DNA of 64,000 nucleotides from positions 1,488,001 to 1,552,000 of the forward strand of contig NZ_CP079925.1 in the NCBI RefSeq assembly GCF_019355935.1, written 5' to 3'. A model generated the notes under the pieces. That model made no database searches, was not told where the DNA came from, and saw only the letters and a list, made by a program, of their open reading frames with translations. Both the position numbers and the translations under genes were made by a program. The stretch comes from Comamonas sp. Y33R10-2. GTDB taxonomy: Bacteria; Pseudomonadota; Gammaproteobacteria; Burkholderiales; Burkholderiaceae_C. The number at the start of each line of letters is the position of its first letter. The first letter of the stretch is position 1. This document shows, piece by piece, positions 29,738 to 38,297 of the stretch.

Positions 29738-30793
29738 TCAGGCTGCGGAGCCTTGGCCGCGAATATGGGCGCTGGCCGCTGCTAACTGCGTATCGAGCAG
29801 CTCCCAAAAGGCCGGCGGCAGCTGCAATTGCAGTGGCACTGCCCAAGCCTCAGGGTAGTTGCGCCACAGTTTGACGGCGTCTTTTTCAGTGCAAATCAGC
29901 GTAGAGTCTTTATTCAGCTTGCGTGAGAAGCTCTCAAAATCATAGTGATCAGGCAAAGCCTGCGTGGCGGCGGGCGCAATGCCCTGATCTGCCAGCATGG
30001 CAAAAAATGATTCTGGGCGGGCGACGGCGGCCACGGCTTCAACGTTTTGGCCTGCGAGATCGCTCATGCGAATACTCTGACCAAAACCGTTGCGCACCTC
30101 ATCACCCAGACTGCGCTGCAGTGCAAAAGCGGGTGACAAGCCTAGCGGCTGGGGCGGCTGGCCTGCATACAGTGCCGCGGTAACGGGGCGTGGCCAAGCT
30201 TCGCGCAGCGGGCCAGCGGGTAGCAAAAAGCCGTTGCCCACGCCTTCGTCGTTAAACACGCACAGCTCTATGTCTCGGGCTAGCGCTAAATGCTGCAAGC
30301 CGTCATCACTGACGATGACATTGACCTGCGCATACTTTTGGCGCAGCGCCAGAGCCGCTTCAATGCGTTTGGCCGCCACAAATACCGGCACGCCTGTGCT
30401 GCGCGCAAGAAGAGCAGGCTCGTCGCCCACGTCACTGGCAGGAGTGTCTGGCAGGGCTTCGCGGCAGTCTTGTCCAGCCACCACCTTGCGGCCATAGCCG
30501 CGCGAGATGATGCCCGGCTGCCAGCCTTGGGCTTTGAGGTGCGCTACCACGGCTTGAGTGACGGGGGTCTTGCCTGCGCCGCCCGCAATCACATTGCCAA
30601 CCACGATGACGGGGACCCCGGCAGCCTGTTGCTGCTTGAGCATGCGCAGAGCATTCCAGCTTTGCAGCGCACCGTAGAGCATTGACACAGGCCAAAGCAG
30701 CCACGCACCCGCACCGCGCTGGCGCCAAATGGCGCGCAAACCGCTTGAATGCTTGGAGGCTGGGGAGGGCGAGCTAGTAGAGCTGATGGACAT
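29738..30793 (-). CDS. lpxK: Tetraacyldisaccharide 4'-kinase
   Basis: Phosphorylates the lipid A precursor at the inner membrane. From the ATG at 30793 the product has 351 residues, with an N-terminal hydrophobic/amphipathic segment (AGAWLLWPVSMLYGAL) and the P-loop region GNVIAGGAGKTP at residues 66-77, then ISRGYGRK and VSDDGLQHLALARD, all LpxK signatures. An ATG at 30808 is also possible; the open frame extends to 30919 but the added residues are not family-like. Unlike many relatives no exbBD or msbA precedes it. Confidence 0.95.
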   Translation of the reverse strand: MSISSTSSPSPASKHSSGLRAIWRQRGAGAWLLWPVSMLYGALQSWNALRMLKQQQAAGVPVIVVGNVIAGGAGKTPVTQAVVAHLKAQGWQPGIISRGYGRKVVAGQDCREALPDTPASDVGDEPALLARSTGVPVFVAAKRIEAALALRQKYAQVNVIVSDDGLQHLALARDIELCVFNDEGVGNGFLLPAGPLREAWPRPVTAALYAGQPPQPLGLSPAFALQRSLGDEVRNGFGQSIRMSDLAGQNVEAVAAVARPESFFAMLADQGIAPAATQALPDHYDFESFSRKLNKDSTLICTEKDAVKLWRNYPEAWAVPLQLQLPPAFWELLDTQLAAASAHIRGQGSAA

Positions 30794-31219
30794 AAGAGCT
30801 CGAATCATAAGAGCAAGGCTAGGCGCTGAAACTGGGCTGGCGTATATCTGGCCGATGTAAGTCTCAGGAGTTGGTGATGTCAGCGACTTATTGCATAAAC
30901 CAGTGCGTGCCACAGCCACAATGCCGAAGTTGCCTCACTTTGTGCGATTGACCTAGCTTGCGTCAAATAGCCTAAGAGTGATATCCACAATCGAGAACAA
31001 CTCTTGCTTTCGAGCGAGAACTCTATTTAAAACTTGGTTGATAGGTTGTGTTAGTAGTTGTAAATTTGATTGCGTGGTGATTAGATCAAGCATGGGTTTG
31101 AGTATTAAGTCATCAATTTTGAAGCTCGCTTCATTCACAAGATGTTGTCTGTAGAGGTGAGCAGTGAGATTTTTTTTGAGCGCATGGCGCTTGATTGCAA
31201 ACAATAAAAGGAGTGATCA
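30794..31219. other. Intergenic region between lpxK and the GGDEF-EAL gene
   Basis: About 425 bases, AT-richer than the flanks, divergent promoters expected. A minus-strand frame of 83 codons (30953-31204) is leucine-rich with no ribosome site and overlaps the leader of the plus-strand gene; I do not call it. Confidence 0.4.
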
Positions 31220-33790
31220 ATGCACATGAGCACTTTGGAGGATGCGGCTCAAGGGCTGCAGATGATGCAGTTTCAGTCTTTGGAGCGGGTCATGGCCATG
31301 GCTTGTTACTCAGCCAGTGGTGACTTGTCATACGCCAACAGCATTTATTTGAACCTGCTGGGCTTGACGCTTGAGCAAGCACAAGGTCGTAGCCACCAGA
31401 GCTTTTGCCGCCCTGCATTCGTAGCCAGTGCCGAATACGCTCAGATGTGGGCTGGCCTGCGCGAAGGCCAGCCATTTTCTGGCGTGGTGGAGCGCGTGCA
31501 CAGTGACGGTAGTTGCTGCTGGTTAGAAGCTACGTATTCCCCGGTCTTTGATGCTCAAGGCCATGTGGTGCAGGTGATGAGCGTGGCCACGGACATCACA
31601 GCGCGCCATAGTCTAGAAATCTCCCAGAGGCAGCGTTTGCGTATGCTGTCTTTGGTGGCTGACGCAAGCGATACGGCGGTGCTCATCAGTGATGCGTCTT
31701 CGCGCATTGCGTATATCAATGGTGGCTTCAGCCGTATGTTTGGTTGGGAGATACAAGAAATTGTCGGGCGCGACCCCAGCCGTTTGCTAGCCCCCCATGT
31801 GGCCGAAGGCTTTGGCGAGGAGTTTCGCTGCCTGTTAAAGGCAGGGCAATCGGTTAACCGTGAAGAAATCGTGGTGGGCAAGCAAGGTCAGCGTTACTGG
31901 GCCAAGGTGCAAAGCAATCCGATGTTGGATGCTGCGGGCCACTGGCAATACACCGTCTCGGTGCTGACCGATATCACCAGCTCCAAAATGCACGAGGTGC
32001 TGCAGCACCGCGTGATGGAAGCCATGGCCAAAGACCACCCTCTGGTCGAGGTGTTGGAGATGATGTGCAAAGAGGTAGAGCGTATCGCTCCCGAGGTCAC
32101 AGCATCAATCTTGGAGGTCGATGAGCAAGGTTTGCTGCACCCCTTGGCTAGCCCTAGTTTGCCTGCAGCCTATTCCTCGCAATTGGAGGGCTTGGCAGTG
32201 GGGGATAAAGCGGGCTCATGCGGTACAGCCGCTTGGCGCAATGAGTCTGTTGTTGTGCATGACATTGCTACCGACCCTTTGTGGAGCGATTACAAGCACC
32301 TGATCTTGCCCCTTGGCTACCAAGCCTGCTGGTCTACGCCAATTAGAGGCAAGCAGGGGCAGGCCGTGGGTACGTTTGCGTTTTACTACCGGGATGCGCG
32401 CGCAGGCGTCGCTTCGGCCTACCATCAGCAATTGGTCGATGCTTGCACACATATGTGTGCTTTGGCATTGGAGCGTGAGCATTCTCGTCAGCGCATTCGG
32501 CAGCTGGCGTTTTACGACACTTTGACAGGCTTGCCTAACCGCAGCTTGTTGCTTGCCAAGGCTGAGCAAGTTTTAGCCAGTACCCAGCGTGGTGCCGTGT
32601 TGTTCATTGATCTGGATCGCTTTAAGCAAGTCAATGATTCGCTTGGGCACCCGGCCGGCGATCAGTTACTGCGCGCTACCGCTGCGCGCTTAAGGCAAGT
32701 GCTGCGTAATTCAGACATTGTTGGACGTTTGTCGGGTGATGAATTTGTAGCGGTACTGCCTGACTGTGATGCCGCTTATGTAGCAATCATTATTGAGCGC
32801 TTGCAAGAGTTAATGGCCCAGTCGGTGAGCTTTCAAGACAGCGCTGTGGCGGTGACGGCGAGCATTGGTATTGCGATGTTTCCTGAAGACGGGCGCGAGA
32901 TGGAAACCCTGATGCATCGTGCCGATATGGCCATGTACCAAGCCAAAAAAACCGGTCGAGGTGGCTTTAGCTTCTTTAGCCGTGAGCTCAATCGCTTGGC
33001 GCAAGAGCGTATGGCGCTTGAGCATGCTTTGCGCCAAGCACTCAAAGAAGGCGCATTGCATTTGCACTATCAGCCGCAGATCGAACTCCATACTGGCCGA
33101 CTTTACGGCGTGGAGGCATTGGCGCGTTGGACTCACGGCGTACTGGGCGAAATATCACCGGCACGCTTTATTCCATTGGCTGAAGAGTGTGGCTTGATTG
33201 GTGAATTAGGGCGCTGGGCAGTGGGGGAGGCCTGCAGACAATTGGGTCACTGGCGCGCGCTAGGCTTAGCGGTGCCTTCGGTCGCTGTGAATCTGTCGCC
33301 CTCTAACTTCCACAACTTAGACTTGCCGCGCATGGTTGCCGATGCTTTAGAGCGCAATGCTTTGCAGCCCAAGGATTTAACGATTGAGCTGACCGAGAGC
33401 ATTTTGCTGGACACCAACCCCAGCACGATGCAGACCATTCATGAAGTCCACGCTCAAGGCGTGCGACTGTCGATGGATGACTTTGGTACCGGTTACTCCA
33501 GCCTGAGCTATTTACGCCGCTTGCCAGTCAGTGAGCTGAAATTGGATCGCAGTTTTGTGGCGGATATAGAGCACGACGAAGCGGCTCAAGCCTTAAGTGG
33601 CGCAATTTTGGGGATCGGTAAGAGCCTGCACCTGACCGTGGTGGCCGAAGGCATTGAGACCCCTGTGCAGCACGTGATGCTCAGAGACCAGGGCTATCAC
33701 GTGGCACAGGGGTATTTGTTTGCACGACCATTGACTCCTAAAGCGTTCGAGCAGTGGCTGCATGAGCAAACAGTGGTCGCAACGCCTTAG
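31220..33790 (+). CDS. PAS-PAS-GAF-GGDEF-EAL cyclic-di-GMP signalling protein
   Basis: Cytoplasmic sensor enzyme of 856 residues. Order: PAS (about 20-135, ending VATDITARH), second PAS (about 145-255, ending VLTDITSS), GAF (about 265-415), GGDEF (about 425-585) and EAL (about 600-850). The diguanylate cyclase motif is degenerate, SGDEF in GRLSGDEFVAVL. The phosphodiesterase domain looks intact: EAL in YGVEALARW, NLSPSNF, ELTES, DDFGTGYSS, LKLDRSFV, AEGIET and QGYLFARP. I infer a phosphodiesterase with weak or regulatory GGDEF. No membrane segment. A good ribosome site AAAGGAG precedes the ATG. Confidence 0.93.
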   Translation: MHMSTLEDAAQGLQMMQFQSLERVMAMACYSASGDLSYANSIYLNLLGLTLEQAQGRSHQSFCRPAFVASAEYAQMWAGLREGQPFSGVVERVHSDGSCCWLEATYSPVFDAQGHVVQVMSVATDITARHSLEISQRQRLRMLSLVADASDTAVLISDASSRIAYINGGFSRMFGWEIQEIVGRDPSRLLAPHVAEGFGEEFRCLLKAGQSVNREEIVVGKQGQRYWAKVQSNPMLDAAGHWQYTVSVLTDITSSKMHEVLQHRVMEAMAKDHPLVEVLEMMCKEVERIAPEVTASILEVDEQGLLHPLASPSLPAAYSSQLEGLAVGDKAGSCGTAAWRNESVVVHDIATDPLWSDYKHLILPLGYQACWSTPIRGKQGQAVGTFAFYYRDARAGVASAYHQQLVDACTHMCALALEREHSRQRIRQLAFYDTLTGLPNRSLLLAKAEQVLASTQRGAVLFIDLDRFKQVNDSLGHPAGDQLLRATAARLRQVLRNSDIVGRLSGDEFVAVLPDCDAAYVAIIIERLQELMAQSVSFQDSAVAVTASIGIAMFPEDGREMETLMHRADMAMYQAKKTGRGGFSFFSRELNRLAQERMALEHALRQALKEGALHLHYQPQIELHTGRLYGVEALARWTHGVLGEISPARFIPLAEECGLIGELGRWAVGEACRQLGHWRALGLAVPSVAVNLSPSNFHNLDLPRMVADALERNALQPKDLTIELTESILLDTNPSTMQTIHEVHAQGVRLSMDDFGTGYSSLSYLRRLPVSELKLDRSFVADIEHDEAAQALSGAILGIGKSLHLTVVAEGIETPVQHVMLRDQGYHVAQGYLFARPLTPKAFEQWLHEQTVVATP

Positions 33791-33844
33791 ACATAAGCTG
33801 GCTGGAGGGCGTTGCGTAAGCTGAGTTAGGGGGCAAAACGCAGC

Positions 33845-34738
33845 TTATTTTTTCTGCAGCATCTTGATGACGCTAGAGAAATCTTCTCCGCCATGGCCGG
33901 CCATGCTGTGCGCGCTGTAGATGGCGCGGGCCATGCCGCCTAGCGGTGTGCTTGAGCGGGTGGCAATGGCGTTCTCCTGCGCAAGGCCCAGGTCCTTGAG
34001 CATCAGGTCGGTGCCAAAGCCGCCGGCATAGCCCTTGCTGGCGGGCGCGTTCTCATGCACGCCGGGGTAGGGGTTGTATTTTTCCAGTGCCCAGTTGCCG
34101 CCAGAGCTGCGGCGCATGATTTCGCTGAGCACCTTGGGGTCCAGCCCGTTGGCCACGCCCAGCGCAATCGCTTCGCTGGTGCCCACCATCAAAATGCCCA
34201 GCAGCATGTTGTTGCAGATCTTGGCAGTCTGGCCCGCGCCCACAGCGCCTGCGTGGAAGATGTTAGAGCCCATTTTCTCCAGCAGCGGCTGGGCGCGTGC
34301 CAGTTGTGCATCGCTTGCGCCGACCATGAATGTCAGCGTACCCGAAATCGCGCCGCCAGTACCTCCAGAGACGGGGGCATCGATAAAGTCAATGCCCAAG
34401 GCCGCAGCCGCCTTGGCTACTTTCTGGCTGGTGGCCGAGGCGATGGTGGAGCTGTCTATCACCAGCGTGCCCTTGGTGATATGGGCCAGCAGCCCTTGCT
34501 GATCGGCATTGCCCAGAAACAGCGATTCCACATGCTGGCTGGCGGGCAGCATGGTGATGACGGCCTCTGCTCCTTGCACCGCAGTGGCTGCGCAGGATGC
34601 CGCTTGCCCGCCCGCCGCAACCACCTTGGCAATGGCGTCATGGCTCAGGTCAAAAGCTTTGACGCTGTGGCCGGCCTTGGCCAGATTGATGGCCATGGGC
34701 GCGCCCATATTGCCCAGACCGATAAAAGCGATTTGCAT
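33845..34738 (-). CDS. mmsB: 3-hydroxyisobutyrate dehydrogenase
   Basis: Oxidises 3-hydroxyisobutyrate to methylmalonate semialdehyde in valine breakdown, with NAD. The 297-residue product has the nucleotide motif FIGLGNMGAPMA at 5-16, the substrate motif DAPVSGGTGGAISGTLTFMVG and the catalytic lysine in GAGQTAKICNN. The ribosome site AAGGAGA is good. It is the last gene of a loose minus-strand set with the acyl-CoA dehydrogenase and mmsA, which act before and after it, with small unrelated genes between. Confidence 0.94.
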   Translation of the reverse strand: MQIAFIGLGNMGAPMAINLAKAGHSVKAFDLSHDAIAKVVAAGGQAASCAATAVQGAEAVITMLPASQHVESLFLGNADQQGLLAHITKGTLVIDSSTIASATSQKVAKAAAALGIDFIDAPVSGGTGGAISGTLTFMVGASDAQLARAQPLLEKMGSNIFHAGAVGAGQTAKICNNMLLGILMVGTSEAIALGVANGLDPKVLSEIMRRSSGGNWALEKYNPYPGVHENAPASKGYAGGFGTDLMLKDLGLAQENAIATRSSTPLGGMARAIYSAHSMAGHGGEDFSSVIKMLQKK

Positions 34739-34765
34739 ATTCTGTCTCCTTGCTGGTGTGAGTTT

Positions 34766-34806
34766 GATAGCTGCTTGCGATTGATCTGTATGCGTTTGAG
34801 GCGGTT
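34766..34806. repeat. Family 1 repeat copy
   Basis: TTTGATAGCTGCTTGCGATTGATCTGTATGCGTTTGAGGCGG: one half carries GATAGCTGCTTGCG, the other GCGTTTGAGGC, the form of this family with GCGC-type inner arms. It lies between mmsB and the DUF488 gene. Confidence 0.55.
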
Positions 34807-35231
34807 TAGCCTTGATTTTTCAGGCTTGCGCCTTTGTCCATCAGCAGGCTGCGCAGAATGCTGCGGTGGCATTGCGATTCATCATCGCAATAGCAGCCTA
34901 TGGCAAAAGCGCTGCTGTGCGAGAGGGCCGCCAGCAGGCCCAGCGTGCGGTCTGTTGCTGGCTCGCTCAGTTGCTTGCGAAACTGCTTTTCAAACAGCTT
35001 CCAGAGCTTGTCGGCCTCGGCTGTCTGGCCTGCGGCGCGCAGCTTGACGGATTCTTGCGCCTGCGCCATCAGCTCTGCCTCGGGCGAGAGTTCTGGCAAC
35101 CAGCAGTCGTAATAGTTGCGGCTGGCAAATTCGGTCTTGGGCACTCCACGCGGCGGGCGGCGCACGGTGCCTATGCGCAGGCCTTCGTCGGGGGTGCGGT
35201 CGCTGCCTAGCTGAACAATGCAAAGGGCCAT
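34806..35231 (-). CDS. DUF488 domain protein
   Basis: Product of 141 residues starting ALCIVQLGSDRTPDEGLRIG. It has the features of the DUF488 family: RRPPRGVPK near residue 24, a basic/aromatic RNYYDCWLPELSP, and the C-terminal CYCDDESQCHRSIL, where Cys and His residues are conserved. Function is unknown. It follows the TfoX-like gene by 28 bases on the same strand. Confidence 0.85.
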   Translation of the reverse strand: MALCIVQLGSDRTPDEGLRIGTVRRPPRGVPKTEFASRNYYDCWLPELSPEAELMAQAQESVKLRAAGQTAEADKLWKLFEKQFRKQLSEPATDRTLGLLAALSHSSAFAIGCYCDDESQCHRSILRSLLMDKGASLKNQG

Positions 35232-35259
35232 GGCGTGAGTCCTTCAGGCTTAGAGTCTC

Positions 35260-35751
35260 TTATTCGCGGTCAAAAATAGGATGCTTCTTCGGCGTCTCGG
35301 CAGCATCTGATGCTTCAAGCGTTTTAGTGCTCTTGCGCTTTCTCGATATGCGCTGGCTGCTATCTTTTTCAGTAGCAGCAGCCTTTTTGCGGCGTGGAGA
35401 TGCCTTGGCCTGCGGGTTGTAGGCCAGCGCTTCGCGCAGCCACAAGCTCCAGCGCTCGCGGCTGGCATAGCCGTCGCTGCTGATCCAGAAGTAGCCCTGC
35501 ATACCGCCGCCCGGCGACAGCTCGCGCAGGCCCTGCATCTCCAGAAATTCGCTGTGCCGCGCGGGCGGCAGGCGCACCAGTAGCTCTTCGTTTTTGACGC
35601 CCAGACACAGTTTGCCGTCCACAAAAAAGCAGTAGCTGCCAAACAGCGTGCGCTCTTCCAGCTGCTCAATGTCGCCCAGCGCCTGCTCCAGACTTTCACG
35701 CAGGGCGTGAATCAGCTGCAGGCTTTGGTCAGAGAGGGGGCGGGCGGGCAT
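35260..35751 (-). CDS. TfoX/Sxy N-terminal domain protein
   Basis: Product of 163 residues: a TfoX_N domain (about residues 10-110; RTLFGSYCFFVDGKLCLGV and LLVRLPP) and a basic Lys/Arg/Ser tail. Full Sxy has a second domain that is absent here, so this is a stand-alone N-terminal type whose role is not established. Part of the tail, 35322-35363, reads through a family 1 repeat, so the tail may have been added by repeat insertion. Confidence 0.85.
   Translation of the reverse strand: MPARPLSDQSLQLIHALRESLEQALGDIEQLEERTLFGSYCFFVDGKLCLGVKNEELLVRLPPARHSEFLEMQGLRELSPGGGMQGYFWISSDGYASRERWSLWLREALAYNPQAKASPRRKKAAATEKDSSQRISRKRKSTKTLEASDAAETPKKHPIFDRE
35322..35363. repeat. Family 1 repeat copy inside the TfoX-like gene
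   Basis: Reverse complement reads GATAGCAGCCAGCGCATATCGAGAAAGCGCAAGAGCACT, fitting GATAGCTGCCAGCGC...AAGCGC of the family. It is read in frame and encodes the basic tail DSSQRISRKRKST. Confidence 0.5.
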
Positions 35752-35779
35752 GGCGTGTTGTCTGGGTTAACTTTGTGTC

Positions 35780-36946
35780 TTAACGAATCACTTCCGGCGC
35801 ATCACCATCCAGCATGCGCCGGGCAATGATGACGCGCATGATCTCGTTCGTGCCTTCCAGAATTTGGTGCACACGGGCGTCGCGCACCAGTCGCTCCAGC
35901 GGGAAGTCGCGCAGATAGCCGTAGCCGCCGTGCAGCTGCAGTGCCTCGTTGCAGATGTTAAAGCCCGCGTCCGTGGCAAAGCGCTTGGCCATGGCGCAGT
36001 AGGTGGATGCATCGCGGGCGCCTGCGTCCAGTTTGCTTGCGGCCAGTCGCACCATTTGCCGTGCGGCGACCAGCTCGGTGGCCATGTCGGCCAGCTTGAA
36101 CTGCAGGGCCTGAAAGCTGGCGATGGGTTTGCCGAACTGCTTGCGCTCTTGCATATAGCTTTGCGCTTGCGTCAGCGCTCCTTGCGCCGCACCGACGGAG
36201 CAGGTGGCGATGTTGATGCGCCCGCCATCCAGCCCCTTCATGGCGATCTTGAAGCCTTCGCCCTCGCGCCCCAGCAGGTGGTTGGCGGGGATGCGCACCT
36301 TGTCAAAGTTGATGACGCGCGTGGGCTGGCTGTTCCAGCCCATTTTTTCTTCTTTTTTGCCGTAGCTCACGCCCTCGGCGTTGGCAGGAACGACAAAGGC
36401 ACTAATTCCTGAAGCGCCTGAATTTGCATCTCCTGTTCTGGCCATCAGCACCAGTACATCCGTAGCGCCAGCGCCGCTGATAAAGGCTTTGCTGCCGTTG
36501 ATCACATAGTCGTTGCCGACCAACTCCGCACGGGTTTTGAGCGAGGCGGCGTCAGACCCTGCGCCGGGCTCGGTCAGGGCGTAGCTGGCGAGTTTTTGCC
36601 CGCTGGTCAGCGCCTCGCCCCATTCGCTGCGCACCGCGTCGGTCGCCCAGGTGCCCAGCATCCAGGTGGCCATGTTGTGGATGGTGATGAAGGCGGTGGT
36701 GGAGGGGTCGACGGCGGCCAGCTCTTCAAACACCAGCGTGGCATCGAGCCGGGGCAGGGCCAGGCCGCCGGCGTTTTCGGGGGCGTACAAGCCGCAAAAG
36801 CCCAGCTCACCGGCCTTGGCAATGGCTTCGCGGGGGAAGATTTTCTCCTGGTCCCACGCGGCGGCGTGGGGTGCCAGTTCTTCTTGGGCAAAAGCGCGGG
36901 CGGTGTCGGCAAAGGCGCGCTGATCTTCTGTCAGTTCAAAGTCCAT
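35780..36946 (-). CDS. Acyl-CoA dehydrogenase (isobutyryl-CoA type by context)
   Basis: FAD enzyme that forms the 2,3-double bond of a short acyl-CoA. The 388-residue product has ALTEPGAGSDAASLKT, the FAD/substrate motif; the C-terminal QLHGGYGYLRDFPLERLVRDAR and ILEGTNEIMRVIIARR are typical of the family, and the catalytic glutamate is expected in the latter. Context with mmsA and mmsB suggests isobutyryl-CoA in valine catabolism. No enoyl-CoA hydratase or hydroxyisobutyryl-CoA hydrolase gene is in the cluster. Ribosome site AAAGGAG. Confidence 0.92.
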   Translation of the reverse strand: MDFELTEDQRAFADTARAFAQEELAPHAAAWDQEKIFPREAIAKAGELGFCGLYAPENAGGLALPRLDATLVFEELAAVDPSTTAFITIHNMATWMLGTWATDAVRSEWGEALTSGQKLASYALTEPGAGSDAASLKTRAELVGNDYVINGSKAFISGAGATDVLVLMARTGDANSGASGISAFVVPANAEGVSYGKKEEKMGWNSQPTRVINFDKVRIPANHLLGREGEGFKIAMKGLDGGRINIATCSVGAAQGALTQAQSYMQERKQFGKPIASFQALQFKLADMATELVAARQMVRLAASKLDAGARDASTYCAMAKRFATDAGFNICNEALQLHGGYGYLRDFPLERLVRDARVHQILEGTNEIMRVIIARRMLDGDAPEVIR

Positions 36947-36984
36947 GCTTGTCTCCTTTATTGTTCTGACTGGCCTCTAGTCTT

Positions 36985-37022
36985 GATGTATCAAGCGCTG
37001 TTAGCTATTGAGTTAATAGTCA
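36985..37022. repeat. Family 1 repeat copy
   Basis: Reverse complement carries AATAGCTAACAGCGCTTGATACATCAAGACTAGAGG. It lies between the LprI-like gene and the acyl-CoA dehydrogenase. Confidence 0.5.
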
Positions 37023-37445
37023 CAGCGGTGCCCCGTGGTGCAGCCACTGCTTGAGCACGCTGTCGCGGGCCTTGATCTGCTGGGTCAGGCAGGCGTGAAA
37101 GCGCTGCGGCCAGTCGGCCTGGGCTTCCTGGGCCGCGTGGGATTTTTTGCATTGCGCGTTGCGACTGCGGCTCCAGTCGCTTTGCTCCTTGCGCAAGGCA
37201 GGGCGCTCATGGGCCGACAAGGCGCGCATCACGTCGCCGTACAGAATCTGGTTGTCCGTATCGGCCTGCTGAAAATCCTTGATGGCGCAGGCGTTGGTTT
37301 GCTGCACGTTGCCGCCGGGCACGCAGTCGGAGCCGGCCTGAGCATGGGCGCTGGCGACAGTTGCTGCGAAAAACATAGCTATCAGCGCATGTTTATTCAG
37401 GGCTTGAAGGCGATTTGGCTTAAATTTCAGAGAGCGAGAAGTCAT
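37020..37445 (-). CDS. LprI/DUF1311-like exported protein
   Basis: Product of 141 residues from the ATG at 37445 with a signal peptide (HALIAMFFAATVASAHA) and a mature domain holding Cys residues and the DUF1311/LprI-like pattern with RKEQSDWSRSRNAQCKK. The M. tuberculosis member LprI inhibits lysozyme; here the role is unknown. The signal peptide region (37374-37421) reads through a family 1 repeat. A second, larger relative lies immediately upstream, so the pair looks like a tandem duplicate. Confidence 0.75.
   Translation of the reverse strand: MTSRSLKFKPNRLQALNKHALIAMFFAATVASAHAQAGSDCVPGGNVQQTNACAIKDFQQADTDNQILYGDVMRALSAHERPALRKEQSDWSRSRNAQCKKSHAAQEAQADWPQRFHACLTQQIKARDSVLKQWLHHGAPL
37374..37421. 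repeat. Family 1 repeat copy inside a signal-peptide coding region
   Basis: ATAGCTATCAGCGCATGTTTATTCAGGGCTTGAAGGCGATTTGG matches the GCGC-type form of the family (ATAGCTAT-AGCGC ... GCTTGAAGGC-ATTT). It encodes the residues KPNRLQALNKHALIAM of the LprI-like protein. Confidence 0.5.
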
Positions 37446-37531
37446 GCATCCATCATCGCAGCCTGAAGAGCGGGTGCGGTGCAAAAGCCGGTTGTGATGG
37501 CGGCGCTGAGATGCGTGTTGCGGATGGCAGT

Positions 37532-38281
37532 TCACGGCTTGGCCTGGGTCTGTGTTTGGATCAAAGGCCACCAGTCACTTTTGTAGACCTTCAGGCGTTC
37601 CAGCGTCATGCGGGTGTGGCAGACGACCTGGTCTTCCTGGGCGTGGACATAGCCGTTGAGCTGGCAGCTTTGCTCGCGCTGCGCCTGCCAGCGCTTTTGC
37701 TCGGCATGGAATTTTTGGGCCTGCTGCTCGGGCAGGCCCAGGGCGATGGATGTATAGAACACCTGCATGCTGCTTTCGATCATGGCGTTCTGTTTTTGCA
37801 GGCAGTCCAAGCTCGGTGCATCGTCCTTGGCGCAGAGCGGCTCGCTAGAGCCCTTCCAGCCTTGTATGGTCGAGCGCACGCTCTCGAGCAGTTCGGTGCG
37901 TTGCAGGGCCATCTGGCTGCGGCACAGCGCAGCATAGGCCAGGGCGTTGCTGTCGGATGCGGGTCTGTCCGTGGGCGTGCAGTCCTTGTCGCGGCGCTGT
38001 CGCCAGTCGCGCTGCTGGGTTTGCAACTGGCCGCTTTGTTTGGGCGGTAGTAGCTCGTTGAGCTTTTGGAGGCTGTGCTCCAGCGCGATGTCGACAAAAA
38101 CGGTTTTTTCGTTCAGGCACTGCAGATTGGCTTGCCAGTTGGTGGCCGGATCGCAGGCTGAGCTGGCAGGTTGGGCTGTGGCCTCCTGCGCCATGACACT
38201 GATGGCATTCATTCCCCACAGCACTGCGGCAAGCACCCCGGTCAACAAGGGTCTGAAAAAAGGGCGCTGGCGCAGTGGCAT
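37532..38281 (-). CDS. LprI/DUF1311-like exported protein, larger paralogue
   Basis: Product of 249 residues with a signal peptide (PLLTGVLAAVLWGMNAISVMAQ) and two successive segments of LprI type: one around CDPATNWQANLQCLNEKTVF with QRDWRQRRDKDC, and a second around LDCLQKQNAMIESSMQVFY with QKRWQAQREQSC. The repeated W-x-R-x-R-x2-x-C pattern suggests an internal duplication. It begins 16 bases after the mmsA stop and is probably read through from mmsA. No functional link with valine catabolism is evident. Confidence 0.75.
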   Translation of the reverse strand: MPLRQRPFFRPLLTGVLAAVLWGMNAISVMAQEATAQPASSACDPATNWQANLQCLNEKTVFVDIALEHSLQKLNELLPPKQSGQLQTQQRDWRQRRDKDCTPTDRPASDSNALAYAALCRSQMALQRTELLESVRSTIQGWKGSSEPLCAKDDAPSLDCLQKQNAMIESSMQVFYTSIALGLPEQQAQKFHAEQKRWQAQREQSCQLNGYVHAQEDQVVCHTRMTLERLKVYKSDWWPLIQTQTQAKP

Positions 38282-38297
38282 GTCGGGTCTTGGTGGA

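Noticed and set aside
30953..31204. 83-codon minus-strand frame upstream of the GGDEF-EAL gene
   Set aside because: AT-rich chance frame, no ribosome site, no recognisable similarity.
34055..35047. 330-codon plus-strand frame across mmsB and the DUF488 gene
   Set aside because: It crosses two real minus-strand genes and an intergenic repeat and has no domain.
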